From Flavobacterium sp. N1994 (GTDB lineage: Bacteria; Bacteroidota; Bacteroidia; Flavobacteriales; Flavobacteriaceae), in contig NZ_CP109999.1 of NCBI RefSeq assembly GCF_025947145.1, forward strand, positions 558,001 through 622,000: 64,000 bases of DNA. Reading direction: 5' to 3'. The position numbers were made by a program, and so were the translations under genes. The notes under the pieces are model-generated. The model was not told where the DNA came from. It did not search any database and saw only the letters and a list, made by a program, of their open reading frames with translations. Shown here one piece after another: positions 1-8,697 of the stretch (positions within the stretch are counted from its first letter, which is position 1; each line of letters begins with the position of its first letter).

Positions 1-808
1 TGCTCCATTTGTTTTTATTAAAGGGCAGATTATATTCTAAATCCACTGCAGGTCTGAAAATTAGCTTTGAACCTGACTTAAAACTATAACTTCCATAATT
101 ATCACGGGCAGTAATCGAAGGGGAAACCATACTAAATCCAGGTTGCAGATAAATACGGAAAGCATTTTTATACTTTACCTTTTTGATTTCTTCAGTAACG
201 ACATTCTTTGATCCAACTTTTTTAAATAGCTTCTCAAAATCAAATCGGCTATAATTCAGTCGCTCAAAAACAGTCAAATCCAAATTCTCTTGTGAAAGAT
301 AAGTGGCTAATTGTTGTTTGTACAAATTATTACTTACCACTTGTAAGTCATCATCGATGTATTTTTTGTAGATAAGCTGCTGATATTGTCCCGCATCTTG
401 AATAAAAAAACTAATATGATTGTATACTCTGTATTCATAAAGTTTATACTTATCATCTATTAAAACTCTTAAAAATACATTTGCATTTGTATATTCAGGA
501 TTACGTTTATTGAACTCCACATTTTTTGGTTCATTATTGAATTTATCAATCTTAACCTCAGTATTTATAAATTTTACTTCATTTTCGATAGCAAACTCTT
601 TAATGGTATTCAAATCCCCTATAATAATATCCGAATTTTGATCTAATTTATATTCAAACTCTGTTGGGTTTTCTAACCAATCTTTATTTTTTATCAGACA
701 TTCTGTTTTATTATTATTTTTACCAATTATATACCCTTTTTCAAAATTTATTTGTGAAAATAAAACGCAAGGAAAAACTAACAGAAGGAGTATAAATTTA
801 AATTTCAT
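1..808 (-). CDS. Partial secreted protein, possibly outer-membrane barrel (3' end cut by window edge)
   Basis: An open frame runs from ATG at 808 leftwards off the window with no stop, 269 codons visible. It starts MKFKFILLLLVFPCVLFSQ, a clear signal peptide ending before INFEKG. The rest is hydrophilic and rich in Asn, Lys and Tyr. Towards the cut end come short alternating segments such as FRIYLQPGFSM and SGSKLIFRPAVDLEY, which look like beta-barrel strands of an outer-membrane protein. A TAnnTTTG element lies 16 bases before the ATG. I do not recognise a named family; secretion is well supported, the barrel is inference. Confidence 0.7.
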   Translation of the reverse strand, partial: MKFKFILLLLVFPCVLFSQINFEKGYIIGKNNNKTECLIKNKDWLENPTEFEYKLDQNSDIIIGDLNTIKEFAIENEVKFINTEVKIDKFNNEPKNVEFNKRNPEYTNANVFLRVLIDDKYKLYEYRVYNHISFFIQDAGQYQQLIYKKYIDDDLQVVSNNLYKQQLATYLSQENLDLTVFERLNYSRFDFEKLFKKVGSKNVVTEEIKKVKYKNAFRIYLQPGFSMVSPSITARDNYGSYSFKSGSKLIFRPAVDLEYNLPFNKNKWS

Positions 809-823
809 AGGTTTGATTTTTTT

Positions 824-831
824 CAAATATA
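824..831 (-). promoter_or_regulatory. -7 promoter element (TATATTTG)
   Basis: Exact match to the Bacteroidota sigma-A -7 consensus TAnnTTTG on the minus strand, just before the partial secreted-protein gene. It forms a divergent promoter pair with the plus-strand element at 858-865. Confidence 0.55.
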
Positions 832-857
832 TGTAATTTCTTTAAATAATTGTTTTC

Positions 858-865
858 TATCTTTG
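858..865 (+). promoter_or_regulatory. -7 promoter element (TATCTTTG), fixes the start of the lyase gene
   Basis: Exact TAnnTTTG match 8 bases before the ATG at 874. An in-frame ATG at 850 lies upstream of this element, so it would not be in the transcript. This favours the start at 874. Confidence 0.6.
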
Positions 866-873
866 AAGAGCAA

Positions 874-1737
874 ATGAGTACAGTTAAAATTATAGAATGT
901 CCACGTGATGCCATGCAAGGCATTAAAACTTTCATCCCTACTCAGAAGAAAGTAGATTACATTCAGTCACTACTCCGTGTAGGTTTTGATACCATTGATT
1001 TTGGAAGTTTTGTATCCCCTAAAGCGATACCTCAAATGCAAGACACTGCAGAAGTTTTAGCACAATTAGATTTATCCCAAACCCAAAGCAAACTCTTAGC
1101 CATTATTGCCAATACTCAGGGAGCTCAAATGGCGGCTACTCATAAAGAAATTCAGTATCTAGGTTTTCCCTTTTCCATATCCGAAAACTTTCAAATGCGG
1201 AATACCCATAAAACCATTGCGGAAAGTTTAGTAACCCTTCAAGAAATATTAAACATTGCCGATGCTTCAAATAAAGAAGTAGTAGCCTACCTTTCTATGG
1301 GATTCGGGAATCCTTATGGTGATCCTTGGAATGTGGAAATTGTAGGCGAATGGACTGAAAAGTTAGCCAATATGGGGGTTAAAATCTTATCGCTTTCCGA
1401 CACTGTTGGAAGCTCTACTCCAGAGGTCATCACTTATTTGTTTTCCAATTTAATTCCGAAATACCCTAGTATCGAATTTGGGGCTCATTTACATACCACT
1501 CCAGACAAATGGCATGAGAAAGTAAATGCTGCTTACCAAGCCGGTTGTGTCCGTTTTGATGGCGCAATACAAGGTTTTGGCGGTTGCCCAATGGCTAAAG
1601 ATGACTTAACAGGGAATATGCCCACAGAGAAACTCCTCTCCTATTTTACCCAACAAAAAGCTGTCACCAATACTAGTCCAATGAGTTTTGAAAGCTCTTA
1701 TAATGAAGCGTCTAAACTATTTGGCGAATTTCACTAA
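874..1737 (+). CDS. Hydroxymethylglutaryl-CoA lyase family protein
   Basis: Expected to cleave HMG-CoA to acetoacetate and acetyl-CoA, as in leucine breakdown. The protein (287 aa) is a TIM-barrel pyruvate-carboxyltransferase-like enzyme. It opens with ECPRD, the counterpart of the EVGPRD metal/substrate loop but one residue shorter. It has the metal-binding AHLHTTP segment and the catalytic Cys loop GFGGCPMA near residue 238. The length fits the family, about 290-300 aa. I chose ATG 874 over 850 because a -7 box sits between them. No leucine-catabolism neighbours are present; it stands alone and converges on the P-type ATPase gene, overlapping its end by four bases. Confidence 0.85.
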   Translation: MSTVKIIECPRDAMQGIKTFIPTQKKVDYIQSLLRVGFDTIDFGSFVSPKAIPQMQDTAEVLAQLDLSQTQSKLLAIIANTQGAQMAATHKEIQYLGFPFSISENFQMRNTHKTIAESLVTLQEILNIADASNKEVVAYLSMGFGNPYGDPWNVEIVGEWTEKLANMGVKILSLSDTVGSSTPEVITYLFSNLIPKYPSIEFGAHLHTTPDKWHEKVNAAYQAGCVRFDGAIQGFGGCPMAKDDLTGNMPTEKLLSYFTQQKAVTNTSPMSFESSYNEASKLFGEFH

Positions 1738-4232
1738 TGCTTTTTCCTTTTGAAAAGCTTATAAATTTCTATCCACATTACTGAGACAAAAGCCACCAAA
1801 ACACTAAATCCTATTTGCGCACTATCCACTTTTTCAAACAAGAAGAATCTTGAAAAAACAGGGACATACAACAACAATGAGGTTACGGCAATAGTGATGC
1901 CTATAATCATCAAAACCAAATTGTTTTTGTAACGAATGGTGGTGAAAATGGAATAATAAATAGAGCGGTTTTCTAAAGTCAGAAAGATGTTAGAGGTTAT
2001 CAAAGTCAAGAAAATAGTGGTTCGTGTATACTTTTCAGAAAAACCAGCATCAACACAATATTGATACACAAAAAGCAATCCTAAAGTAATTACTAGCCCT
2101 TGAATAATACTAATCGTTATTTCCTTTAAATTAAAAAAAGTAGTGGTCAACGGTCTAGGTTTTTGCAACATTAAATTCCGTTCCATAGGTTCATTTTCAT
2201 AAATTATGGAACAAGTTGGCCCCATAATGATTTCTAAAAAAATGATATGAACTGGGGTAAAGATAGTAGAATATATCCATCCCAAAGCCAATGGAATAAA
2301 CACAATCAGAATAATAGGAATATGAATCGAAATAATATACTGAATGGCTTTTTTAAGATTTAGGTAAATCTTTCTTCCCATAGCAATAGCATCAATCATT
2401 TTGCTAAAATCATCATCAATCAATATTAGATTAGCCGCTTGCTTTGCAATTTCAGTTCCTTTTTTACCCATGGCAATGCCTATGTGTGCCGATTTTAAAG
2501 CAGGTCCATCATTAACACCATCACCAGTCATAGCTACAATTTGATGGTTGTCTTTTAGTGCTTGTATAATTTTAAGCTTGGCTTCAGGAAACATACGTGT
2601 AAAAATGGCTGTTTCCATCACTTTTACTTTTAAAGTGGCTTCATCCATTGCCATTAATTCATCACCATTTAAAACTTTGTCAGCTCCTTTAAAACCTACT
2701 TGTCTAGCAATTGTGGATGTGGTAGCTGCATTATCCCCTGTAACAATCTTAACTTGTATTCCTGCTTTATAAAAGGTTTCAAATACTTGTTGAATATTCG
2801 CTTTTGGCGGGTCATAAAAAGCAACTAATCCTTTAAAAGTAAACTTAAATTCCTGCTGTGTCTTAGGAAAATCATTTCCTGAAAAATCCGCTACTCCTAC
2901 TCCTAAAACCCGATATCCTTGATTAGTTATAGTTGTTATAGCGGTTGCAATTTGATTTTTTTCTTTATCCGATAAGTTGCTGACTTCTAGTAATGCTTCC
3001 GGAGCTCCTTTAGCAGCAATAATTCTTTTACCGTTAGCATCTTCAAAAACATGAGTCATCATGGGAGGTTTTCCTCCTAAGGGGTATTCGTGAATTAATT
3101 TAAAATGAGGTCTTTCATCAACCGATTCTAATTGGGCGTAAGCTTCATGAACCGCAAGTTCCATAGCTTCAAACGGAATGGGTTCGCTAGACCACATGGC
3201 ATAACTCAAAACTTCTTCGGCTTCCGGATTTAGTTTTATGTCGGTGTTTACAATGGTATTCGATTTGAATAAATACAATTGTGCCAAACTCATTTTGTTC
3301 TCCGTAATGGTGCCCGTTTTATCCGTACAAATTACTGTAGCGCTTCCTAAGGTTTCAACCGTTTTGGTTTGTTTAGTAATGATTCCCATTTTCATCAAAC
3401 GCCAAGCTCCCAATGCCATAAAAGTGGTAAAAGCTACCGGGATTTCTTCCGGAATAACACTCATGGCTATAGTTAAGGCCTTTAGCAAACTATCTAAAAC
3501 GGCTTTGGAGTGAAAGTAATTCAGTCCCCAAACAATGGCAAAAATGATCAGTCCAACGACAGACATCTTCTTCACAAAATGGGTAATCTGAATTTGTAAT
3601 GGCGTTTTCTCTTCTTCAATGGCTTCTAGACTTTTGCCTATTTTTCCTAAACTGGTTTGATTGCCGATGGCCGTTACTTCGCATATCGCTAAACCCGTGG
3701 CAACGATAGTGCCTTGAAATACTTGCTTCACTTCAGCCGATTCACTTTTGAAAACCGATAAAGACTCGCCTGTCAAAATAGCTTCATTAACGGAGAAATC
3801 ATTCGATTGTAAAATAATAGCATCAGCCGGAATAAAAGTGCCTTCTTCCACTTGAATCACATCTCCTAACACAATTTCTTCACTTGGAATTTCAATTAGT
3901 TTACTATCCCTAATGACTTTACTTTTAGGTTGAGATAACTTTTTTAAAGCATCGATGGCGTTTCTGCTTCTGGCTTCTTGAAACAAGGAAATAGTAGCCA
4001 CCAACAAAATAGCTAGCGTCATAAAAACACCATCGCCATAATCTCCAGTAATATAATAGATACTAGCAGCCGACACTAAGAGCAGAAACATGGGCTCTTT
4101 TATCATTTCGAGTACTGATATCAGAAAATGGTTTTTTTGTTGGTGTTCAATAGAATTGATACCGTTCTTCTTCCTCGAAACAATAACTTCATTGGCTGAA
4201 AGTCCATTGCTAATTTTTTGATTTTCTGCCAT
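1734..4232 (-). CDS. Cation-transporting P-type ATPase (P2-like)
   Basis: An ATP-driven inner-membrane cation pump of 832 aa. It has a cation-ATPase N-terminal domain, TGES in the actuator domain (residues 154-157), the phosphorylation motif DKTGTIT with Asp304, and the hinge TGDGVNDGPALK. About ten membrane segments are visible. The M4 ion-site motif is PEEIP (261-265), not the PEGLP of SERCA-type Ca pumps, and M6 carries LEIIMGPTC in place of the usual NLVTDG. The ion is therefore uncertain, with Ca2+ or another cation possible. It is transcribed alone, divergent from guaB. Confidence 0.85.
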   Translation of the reverse strand: MAENQKISNGLSANEVIVSRKKNGINSIEHQQKNHFLISVLEMIKEPMFLLLVSAASIYYITGDYGDGVFMTLAILLVATISLFQEARSRNAIDALKKLSQPKSKVIRDSKLIEIPSEEIVLGDVIQVEEGTFIPADAIILQSNDFSVNEAILTGESLSVFKSESAEVKQVFQGTIVATGLAICEVTAIGNQTSLGKIGKSLEAIEEEKTPLQIQITHFVKKMSVVGLIIFAIVWGLNYFHSKAVLDSLLKALTIAMSVIPEEIPVAFTTFMALGAWRLMKMGIITKQTKTVETLGSATVICTDKTGTITENKMSLAQLYLFKSNTIVNTDIKLNPEAEEVLSYAMWSSEPIPFEAMELAVHEAYAQLESVDERPHFKLIHEYPLGGKPPMMTHVFEDANGKRIIAAKGAPEALLEVSNLSDKEKNQIATAITTITNQGYRVLGVGVADFSGNDFPKTQQEFKFTFKGLVAFYDPPKANIQQVFETFYKAGIQVKIVTGDNAATTSTIARQVGFKGADKVLNGDELMAMDEATLKVKVMETAIFTRMFPEAKLKIIQALKDNHQIVAMTGDGVNDGPALKSAHIGIAMGKKGTEIAKQAANLILIDDDFSKMIDAIAMGRKIYLNLKKAIQYIISIHIPIILIVFIPLALGWIYSTIFTPVHIIFLEIIMGPTCSIIYENEPMERNLMLQKPRPLTTTFFNLKEITISIIQGLVITLGLLFVYQYCVDAGFSEKYTRTTIFLTLITSNIFLTLENRSIYYSIFTTIRYKNNLVLMIIGITIAVTSLLLYVPVFSRFFLFEKVDSAQIGFSVLVAFVSVMWIEIYKLFKRKKH

Positions 4233-4307
4233 GACGAAGAATTAAGTATTGTTTACTAAGTTAGTTATTTAAGATGAATTTAACGGCTTTATTTGGGTAA
4301 AGATTAT

Positions 4308-4315
4308 TATATTTG
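4308..4315 (+). promoter_or_regulatory. guaB -7 promoter element (TATATTTG)
   Basis: Exact TAnnTTTG match 30 bases before the guaB ATG, in the 113-bp divergent gap with the P-type ATPase gene. Confidence 0.6.
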
Positions 4316-4345
4316 CTCGCAATTTAACTACAACTACAAATTGCA

Positions 4346-5818
4346 ATGAAAGCACACACTACTAAAATCGTTGGAGAAGGATTAACCTACGACGATGTAC
4401 TGCTCATCCCCAATTATTCCGAAGTTTTACCACGCGAAGTCAGTATCCAATCGAAGTTTTCGAGAAACATTACTTTAAATGTTCCTATCGTTTCTGCTGC
4501 AATGGATACGGTAACCGAAAGCTCTATGGCGATTGCTATGGCACAAGAAGGCGGCATCGGAGTATTACACAAAAACATGACCATTGAGCAACAGGCGGCC
4601 AAAGTCAGAAAAGTAAAACGAGCTGAAGCCGGAATGATTATCGATCCAGTCACTTTACCCCTAACCGCTACAGTTGGTGATGCCAAACAAGCCATGAAAG
4701 AATATGGTATTGGTGGCATACCTGTAGTAGATGAAAACGGAATATTAAAAGGAATAGCCACTAACCGTGATTTACGTTTTGAAAAAATAAATTCACGTTC
4801 GATATTGGAAGTCATGACTTCTGAAAATCTAGTGACCGCTGCAGAAGGAACTACTTTGCAAGAAGCCGAAGTCATACTCCAAAAAAATAAAATTGAAAAA
4901 CTTCCCGTAGTTAATGATGATTTCAAACTTATCGGCTTAATTACGTTTAGAGATATTACGAAACTGGCTCAAAAACCTATTGCCAATAAAGATCGATTTG
5001 GACGTCTAAGAGTTGCCGCTGCTTTAGGAGTTACGGCCGATGCTTTAGAAAGAGCTACTGCTTTAGTTAATGCTGGAGTAGATGCCGTAATCATCGATAC
5101 GGCCCACGGTCACACACAAGGTGTCGTAAGTGTTTTAAAAGAAGTGAAAGCCAAGTTTCCTCATTTGGATGTGGTTGTTGGTAACATTGCTACTCCAGAA
5201 GCCGCTTTGTATTTAGTGGAGAATGGTGCCGATGCGGTTAAAGTAGGTATTGGTCCAGGTTCGATTTGTACTACTCGAGTAGTAGCTGGCGTTGGATTTC
5301 CTCAATTCTCTGCCGTTTTAGAAGTCGCTGCTGCTTTAAGAGGCACTGGTGTTCCTGTTATTGCCGATGGTGGTATACGTTACACAGGCGATATTCCGAA
5401 AGCTATTGCTGCTGGTGCTGATTCGGTAATGCTAGGTTCTTTATTAGCTGGCACCAAAGAATCTCCGGGAGAAACCATCATCTTTGAAGGAAGAAAATTC
5501 AAATCCTATAGAGGAATGGGTTCTATTGAAGCCATGGAAGATGGTTCTAAAGACCGTTATTTCCAAGACGTGGAAGACGATATTAAAAAATTAGTTCCAG
5601 AAGGCATTGTTGGAAGAGTACCTTATAAAGGCGAATTAAACGAAAGCATGCAACAATTCGTTGGTGGACTTCGTGCCGGAATGGGATACTGTGGTGCCAA
5701 GGACATTCCCACTTTGCAAGAAACGGGTCGTTTTGTTAGAATTACTACCAGCGGTATAGGCGAAAGTCATCCACATAATGTGACGATTACTAAAGAGGCA
5801 CCGAATTATTCTAGATAA
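4346..5818 (+). CDS. guaB: Inosine-5'-monophosphate dehydrogenase
   Basis: Oxidises IMP to XMP with NAD+, the committed step of guanine nucleotide synthesis in the cytosol. The 490-aa protein has the full family layout: an N-terminal barrel half ([16 protein letters not shown]), a CBS pair at roughly residues 95-205, then the barrel with the catalytic loop [11 protein letters not shown] (Cys thioimidate) and the flap region MGSIEAM. Length and order match bacterial GuaB. A small gene follows six bases after the stop and is probably co-transcribed, with a strong terminator at 6253-6292. Confidence 0.97.
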   Translation: MKAHTTKIVGEGLTYDDVLLIPNYSEVLPREVSIQSKFSRNITLNVPIVSAAMDTVTESSMAIAMAQEGGIGVLHKNMTIEQQAAKVRKVKRAEAGMIIDPVTLPLTATVGDAKQAMKEYGIGGIPVVDENGILKGIATNRDLRFEKINSRSILEVMTSENLVTAAEGTTLQEAEVILQKNKIEKLPVVNDDFKLIGLITFRDITKLAQKPIANKDRFGRLRVAAALGVTADALERATALVNAGVDAVIIDTAHGHTQGVVSVLKEVKAKFPHLDVVVGNIATPEAALYLVENGADAVKVGIGPGSICTTRVVAGVGFPQFSAVLEVAAALRGTGVPVIADGGIRYTGDIPKAIAAGADSVMLGSLLAGTKESPGETIIFEGRKFKSYRGMGSIEAMEDGSKDRYFQDVEDDIKKLVPEGIVGRVPYKGELNESMQQFVGGLRAGMGYCGAKDIPTLQETGRFVRITTSGIGESHPHNVTITKEAPNYSR

Positions 5819-5823
5819 TTTGA

Positions 5824-6225
5824 ATGAAAGTAAAGTTTAACATTACGGATACCGTCGAAACGGAATTCTATTACGGAGAATATGCCATTTATATTCTGGG
5901 CGGACATTACATTAAAACAAATCCTGATTTTTATATTCAGGTCGTCAATATGGAAACCAATACCGAAATCGAATTAACGGAGAAATACTTAAAAATAAGA
6001 GATTTTAAATCGGGTAGAAAAGCCATAAAGTTCTATACTTTCCAAATTAACGACTATGGTAAGTTTAAAATATCGGCTCACAATTATAATGATATAATTG
6101 TTAAAGATTCAATGCTTGAAGTATTCCCATTTCCATTTTCAATAACCCATACTGTTCTCTATGCTATAACAGGAAGAGACCGAAAGCAGAAAAATAGTAA
6201 TGATATTGAAATTCTTATTGAATAA
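5824..6225 (+). CDS. Hypothetical protein following guaB
   Basis: A 133-aa protein I do not recognise, beginning MKVKFNITDTVETEFYYGEY. There is no signal peptide and no membrane segment. The sequence is rich in Tyr, Phe and Ile with alternating polar residues, suggesting a small beta-rich fold. It starts five bases after the guaB stop codon and ends just before a terminator, so it is almost certainly in the guaB transcript. Confidence 0.7.
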   Translation: MKVKFNITDTVETEFYYGEYAIYILGGHYIKTNPDFYIQVVNMETNTEIELTEKYLKIRDFKSGRKAIKFYTFQINDYGKFKISAHNYNDIIVKDSMLEVFPFPFSITHTVLYAITGRDRKQKNSNDIEILIE

Positions 6226-6250
6226 ATACCAAATACCAATAACCATTCTA

Positions 6251-6979
6251 TCAAACCCTAGCCCAAAGTATGACGCTGGGGTTTATTTTTTTACTATTCA
6301 AAGCATAACGTCCGTTAATCCTATTGCATTTAAAAAACACTAATTGTGCCGCTACAATAATCATACAATCCGTTGGCAAGGGTTGGCTTTCAAAGAGAGA
6401 AGAATCTAAAGTAGTGCTTGATTTAGGAATTGTAAAATGCTCTGCTACAGTACTTATTAATTCTCCCGCAGCTAAGTTATTCGCCGTTATGCTACAGATT
6501 ACTTCGGCATCGGTACAGTCTTCTGTATACCGAATAGTCTGTGCTGTAATCATCTCGGGCAACGTAATTTTTAGAGTACGAGAAACAGTTAACTCCACAC
6601 CAATGTCTGCTTTACAATAACTCTCAAAAGGCGATTGGGAATTCACTTCAAAACCTTTAAGGCTACTCATATCGGTATTACTCCAATTGCGTTGTCCCTT
6701 AGGAAGTGCAGTGTTCTTTTGTAATGCTGCATAGAGTGCTCCAGATAATTTTTGACTAACCAAAGGATCGGTATTTCCTAACCATAATGGTTTTAGTCCG
6801 ATGCGAATCCATTTACTCCAAGTACTGCAATATTGAAACTCACTACTACTGACTTTAGTGGCATTCGTTTGTCGTATCTTATCTGGTTTGATACGGGTAA
6901 ATGATTTGCCATAACGCTCTTGAAAAATAACTGGGCCTATAGCCCCTCTCAACTGATTTTTGTTGCCTACTCTTGCCAT
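6251..6979 (-). CDS. Orphan flavobacterial protein (array-associated family, copy A)
   Basis: A 242-aa cytosolic-looking protein. It starts MARVGNKNQLRGAIGPV and has a basic N-terminal region (FTRIKPDKIRQTNATK), the segment SSSEFQYCSTWSKWIRIGLK, a central LKGFEVN and a beta-rich C-terminal half. It resembles, from memory, the small DUF6266-like proteins of Bacteroidota, but this is unverified. It shares length and three motifs (SxEFxxxSxxxKxxRxxLK, LxG[FY]E[VF]N, and a C-terminal QL/QF-F/Y-K segment) with the protein at 45344-46069. Both have 11-bp repeat arrays upstream. The guaB terminator overlaps its last codons. Confidence 0.75.
   Translation of the reverse strand: MARVGNKNQLRGAIGPVIFQERYGKSFTRIKPDKIRQTNATKVSSSEFQYCSTWSKWIRIGLKPLWLGNTDPLVSQKLSGALYAALQKNTALPKGQRNWSNTDMSSLKGFEVNSQSPFESYCKADIGVELTVSRTLKITLPEMITAQTIRYTEDCTDAEVICSITANNLAAGELISTVAEHFTIPKSSTTLDSSLFESQPLPTDCMIIVAAQLVFFKCNRINGRYALNSKKINPSVILWARV
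6253..6292 (+). terminator. Rho-independent terminator of the guaB operon
   Basis: Ten-base stem AAACCCTAGC / GCTGGGGTTT (6253-6262 with 6275-6284, one T-G pair), a 12-base loop and then ATTTTTTT. It lies inside the 3' end of the convergent gene at 6251-6979. Confidence 0.8.
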
Positions 6980-7310
6980 GATCGTATTTTGTTTTAGTTA
7001 ACTCTATAACAAGTATATGATTAGTACCTAACGAGTCTAATGATTTTAGCCTTTTCATTAGAGTTGTATTAGACTTGTATTAGAGTTGTATTAGACTTAT
7101 ACTGAACAAACCACAATAAATATGCCACTCTTAATTGGACAAGTACTGTTGCAATTTTTAGCAAATCAGCAATATTTTTTAAAAATACTTGCTACCCCTA
7201 AATAAAATAGGGCTACTATTTAAAATTCAATAAAAGTAGTTACCTGATGTTATTTTTTATAGGGTATATATAAATATTTAATATTTTTACGAAAATTTAA
7301 CCCCTTAGTT
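6980..7310. other. 331-bp intergenic region with repeat array
   Basis: Separates two divergent genes. It holds the 11-bp repeat array at 7051-7105 and an inverted 8-mer pair, TCTAATGA at 7036-7043 and TCATTAGA at 7055-7062. The remainder up to the ammonium transporter is very AT-rich, and I see no exact TAnnTTTG element. A 27-codon frame at 7122-7205 is probably chance. Confidence 0.6.
7051..7105 (-). repeat. Array of 11-bp direct repeats (ATTAG core)
   Basis: Read on the plus strand, five consecutive 11-mers: CTTTTCATTAG (7051), AGTTGTATTAG (7062), ACTTGTATTAG (7073), AGTTGTATTAG (7084) and the degenerate ACTTATACTGA (7095). Four end in ATTAG. The gene-proximal unit differs at its start (CTTTTC), exactly as in the array at 46090. 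It lies 71 bp before the ATG of the minus-strand gene. Confidence 0.9.
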
Positions 7311-8630
7311 ATGTCTACAAGAAAAATTGTTTTAAGCGTGATACTCACCACGATTTTGATTTTAACTTTCTTTTCCAATCTTATCTTCACAAACAACTCA
7401 ACCCCTACTTCAGTGGTAAAATTTGACACTGGTGATATGGCTTGGATGATTGTAGCTACGGCTTTAGTACTACTAATGACGCCAGGTTTAGGATTCTTTT
7501 ATGGGGGAATGGTAGGCAAGAAAAACGTAATTAGCACCATGTTGCAAAGTTTTATGGCTATGGTCATTGTTAGTATATTGTGGATAGTCATAGCTTATGG
7601 TTTATGCTTTGGTCCTTCTATTGGGGGTTTTATTGGAAACCCAATACCCAATTTGTTTTTTAATAATGTAGGTACTTCTACCACATGGTCGTTAGCGCCT
7701 ACTATACCATTACTACTTTTTGCTCTATTTCAGGCAAAGTTTGCTATTATTACCCCAGCTCTAATCACTGGAGCCTTTGCCGAAAGAATACGATTTTGGG
7801 CTTACCTCCTTTTTATGGTATTGTTTATTTTGTTTGTTTATGCTCCATTGGCTCATTGTACTTGGCATCCGGATGGGGTGTTCTTTAAGATGGGTGTTTT
7901 AGATTTTGCTGGAGGCACAGTAGTACACATGAGTGCAGGCTGGGCTGCATTGGCTGGAGCCATGTTTTTAGGAAAAAGAAAAGTCCAAAAAACCAATCCG
8001 GCTCGAATTACCTATGTCTTATTAGGAACTGGATTATTATGGTTTGGTTGGTTCGGATTTAACGCAGGTTCTGCTATGGGGGCTAATAGTCTTGCTGTTC
8101 AAGCCTTAGCTACGACAACAGTTGCAGCCGCTGCCGCTGCTATGGCTTGGGTCTTCTTTGATAAAATATTAGGGCATAAACTTTCAGCTATGGGCGCTTG
8201 TATCGGTGCGGTGGTAGGTTTGGTTGCTATAACTCCAGCTGCAGGCTATGTGAGCATTCCTCATGCTATCACTATTGGAATCATAGCTAGTATCGTTAGT
8301 AATTTTGCCGTTAGTAAATTTCCAAAAGGAAAAATTGATGATGCCCTTGATGTATTTGCCTGTCACGGAGTTGGCGGGATGACCGGAATGGTTTTAACAG
8401 GTGTCTTTGCCTCAAAAGCCATCAATCCAGCTGTAGTAGACCAAGGGTTATTATTTGGAGAAACCAAGCTGTTTACCAATCAATTAATTGCTTTGGTTTG
8501 TGTTTCTATCTTTGCTTTTACGGCTTCGTATCCTCTTTTTTATATTGTCAATAAAATTACTCCACTCCGAGTTAGTGAGGATAAAGAGGAATTAGGATTG
8601 GATATTACACAACATGGGGAGTATTTGTAA
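7311..8630 (+). CDS. amt: Ammonium transporter (Amt family)
   Basis: Conducts ammonium/ammonia across the inner membrane. The protein (439 aa) has a hydrophobic N-terminal segment that may be a cleaved signal peptide, then about eleven membrane helices. Family hallmarks include GDMAWMIVATALVLLMTPG, GLGFFYGG, the ITGAFAERI segment and the twin pore histidines H206 (VVHMSAG) and H352 (CHGVGG). It ends with the short cytosolic tail DITQHGEYL. No glnK/PII gene is adjacent, which is unusual because the two are often paired. It is a single-gene transcript. Confidence 0.95.
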   Translation: MSTRKIVLSVILTTILILTFFSNLIFTNNSTPTSVVKFDTGDMAWMIVATALVLLMTPGLGFFYGGMVGKKNVISTMLQSFMAMVIVSILWIVIAYGLCFGPSIGGFIGNPIPNLFFNNVGTSTTWSLAPTIPLLLFALFQAKFAIITPALITGAFAERIRFWAYLLFMVLFILFVYAPLAHCTWHPDGVFFKMGVLDFAGGTVVHMSAGWAALAGAMFLGKRKVQKTNPARITYVLLGTGLLWFGWFGFNAGSAMGANSLAVQALATTTVAAAAAAMAWVFFDKILGHKLSAMGACIGAVVGLVAITPAAGYVSIPHAITIGIIASIVSNFAVSKFPKGKIDDALDVFACHGVGGMTGMVLTGVFASKAINPAVVDQGLLFGETKLFTNQLIALVCVSIFAFTASYPLFYIVNKITPLRVSEDKEELGLDITQHGEYL

Positions 8631-8697
8631 GGGATAAGTAAAAAGGGATAAGACCATAAGTTATTTTTCTTTTCTCATATCCTCTTCCTTAGTACCA

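Noticed and set aside
7051..7105. CRISPR array
   Set aside because: The units are 11 bp and directly abutting with no unique spacers; no cas genes in the window.
7122..7205. 27-codon frame MPLLIGQVLLQF onwards
   Set aside because: It lies in an AT-rich intergenic region without an exact promoter element or an operon position; too short to support.
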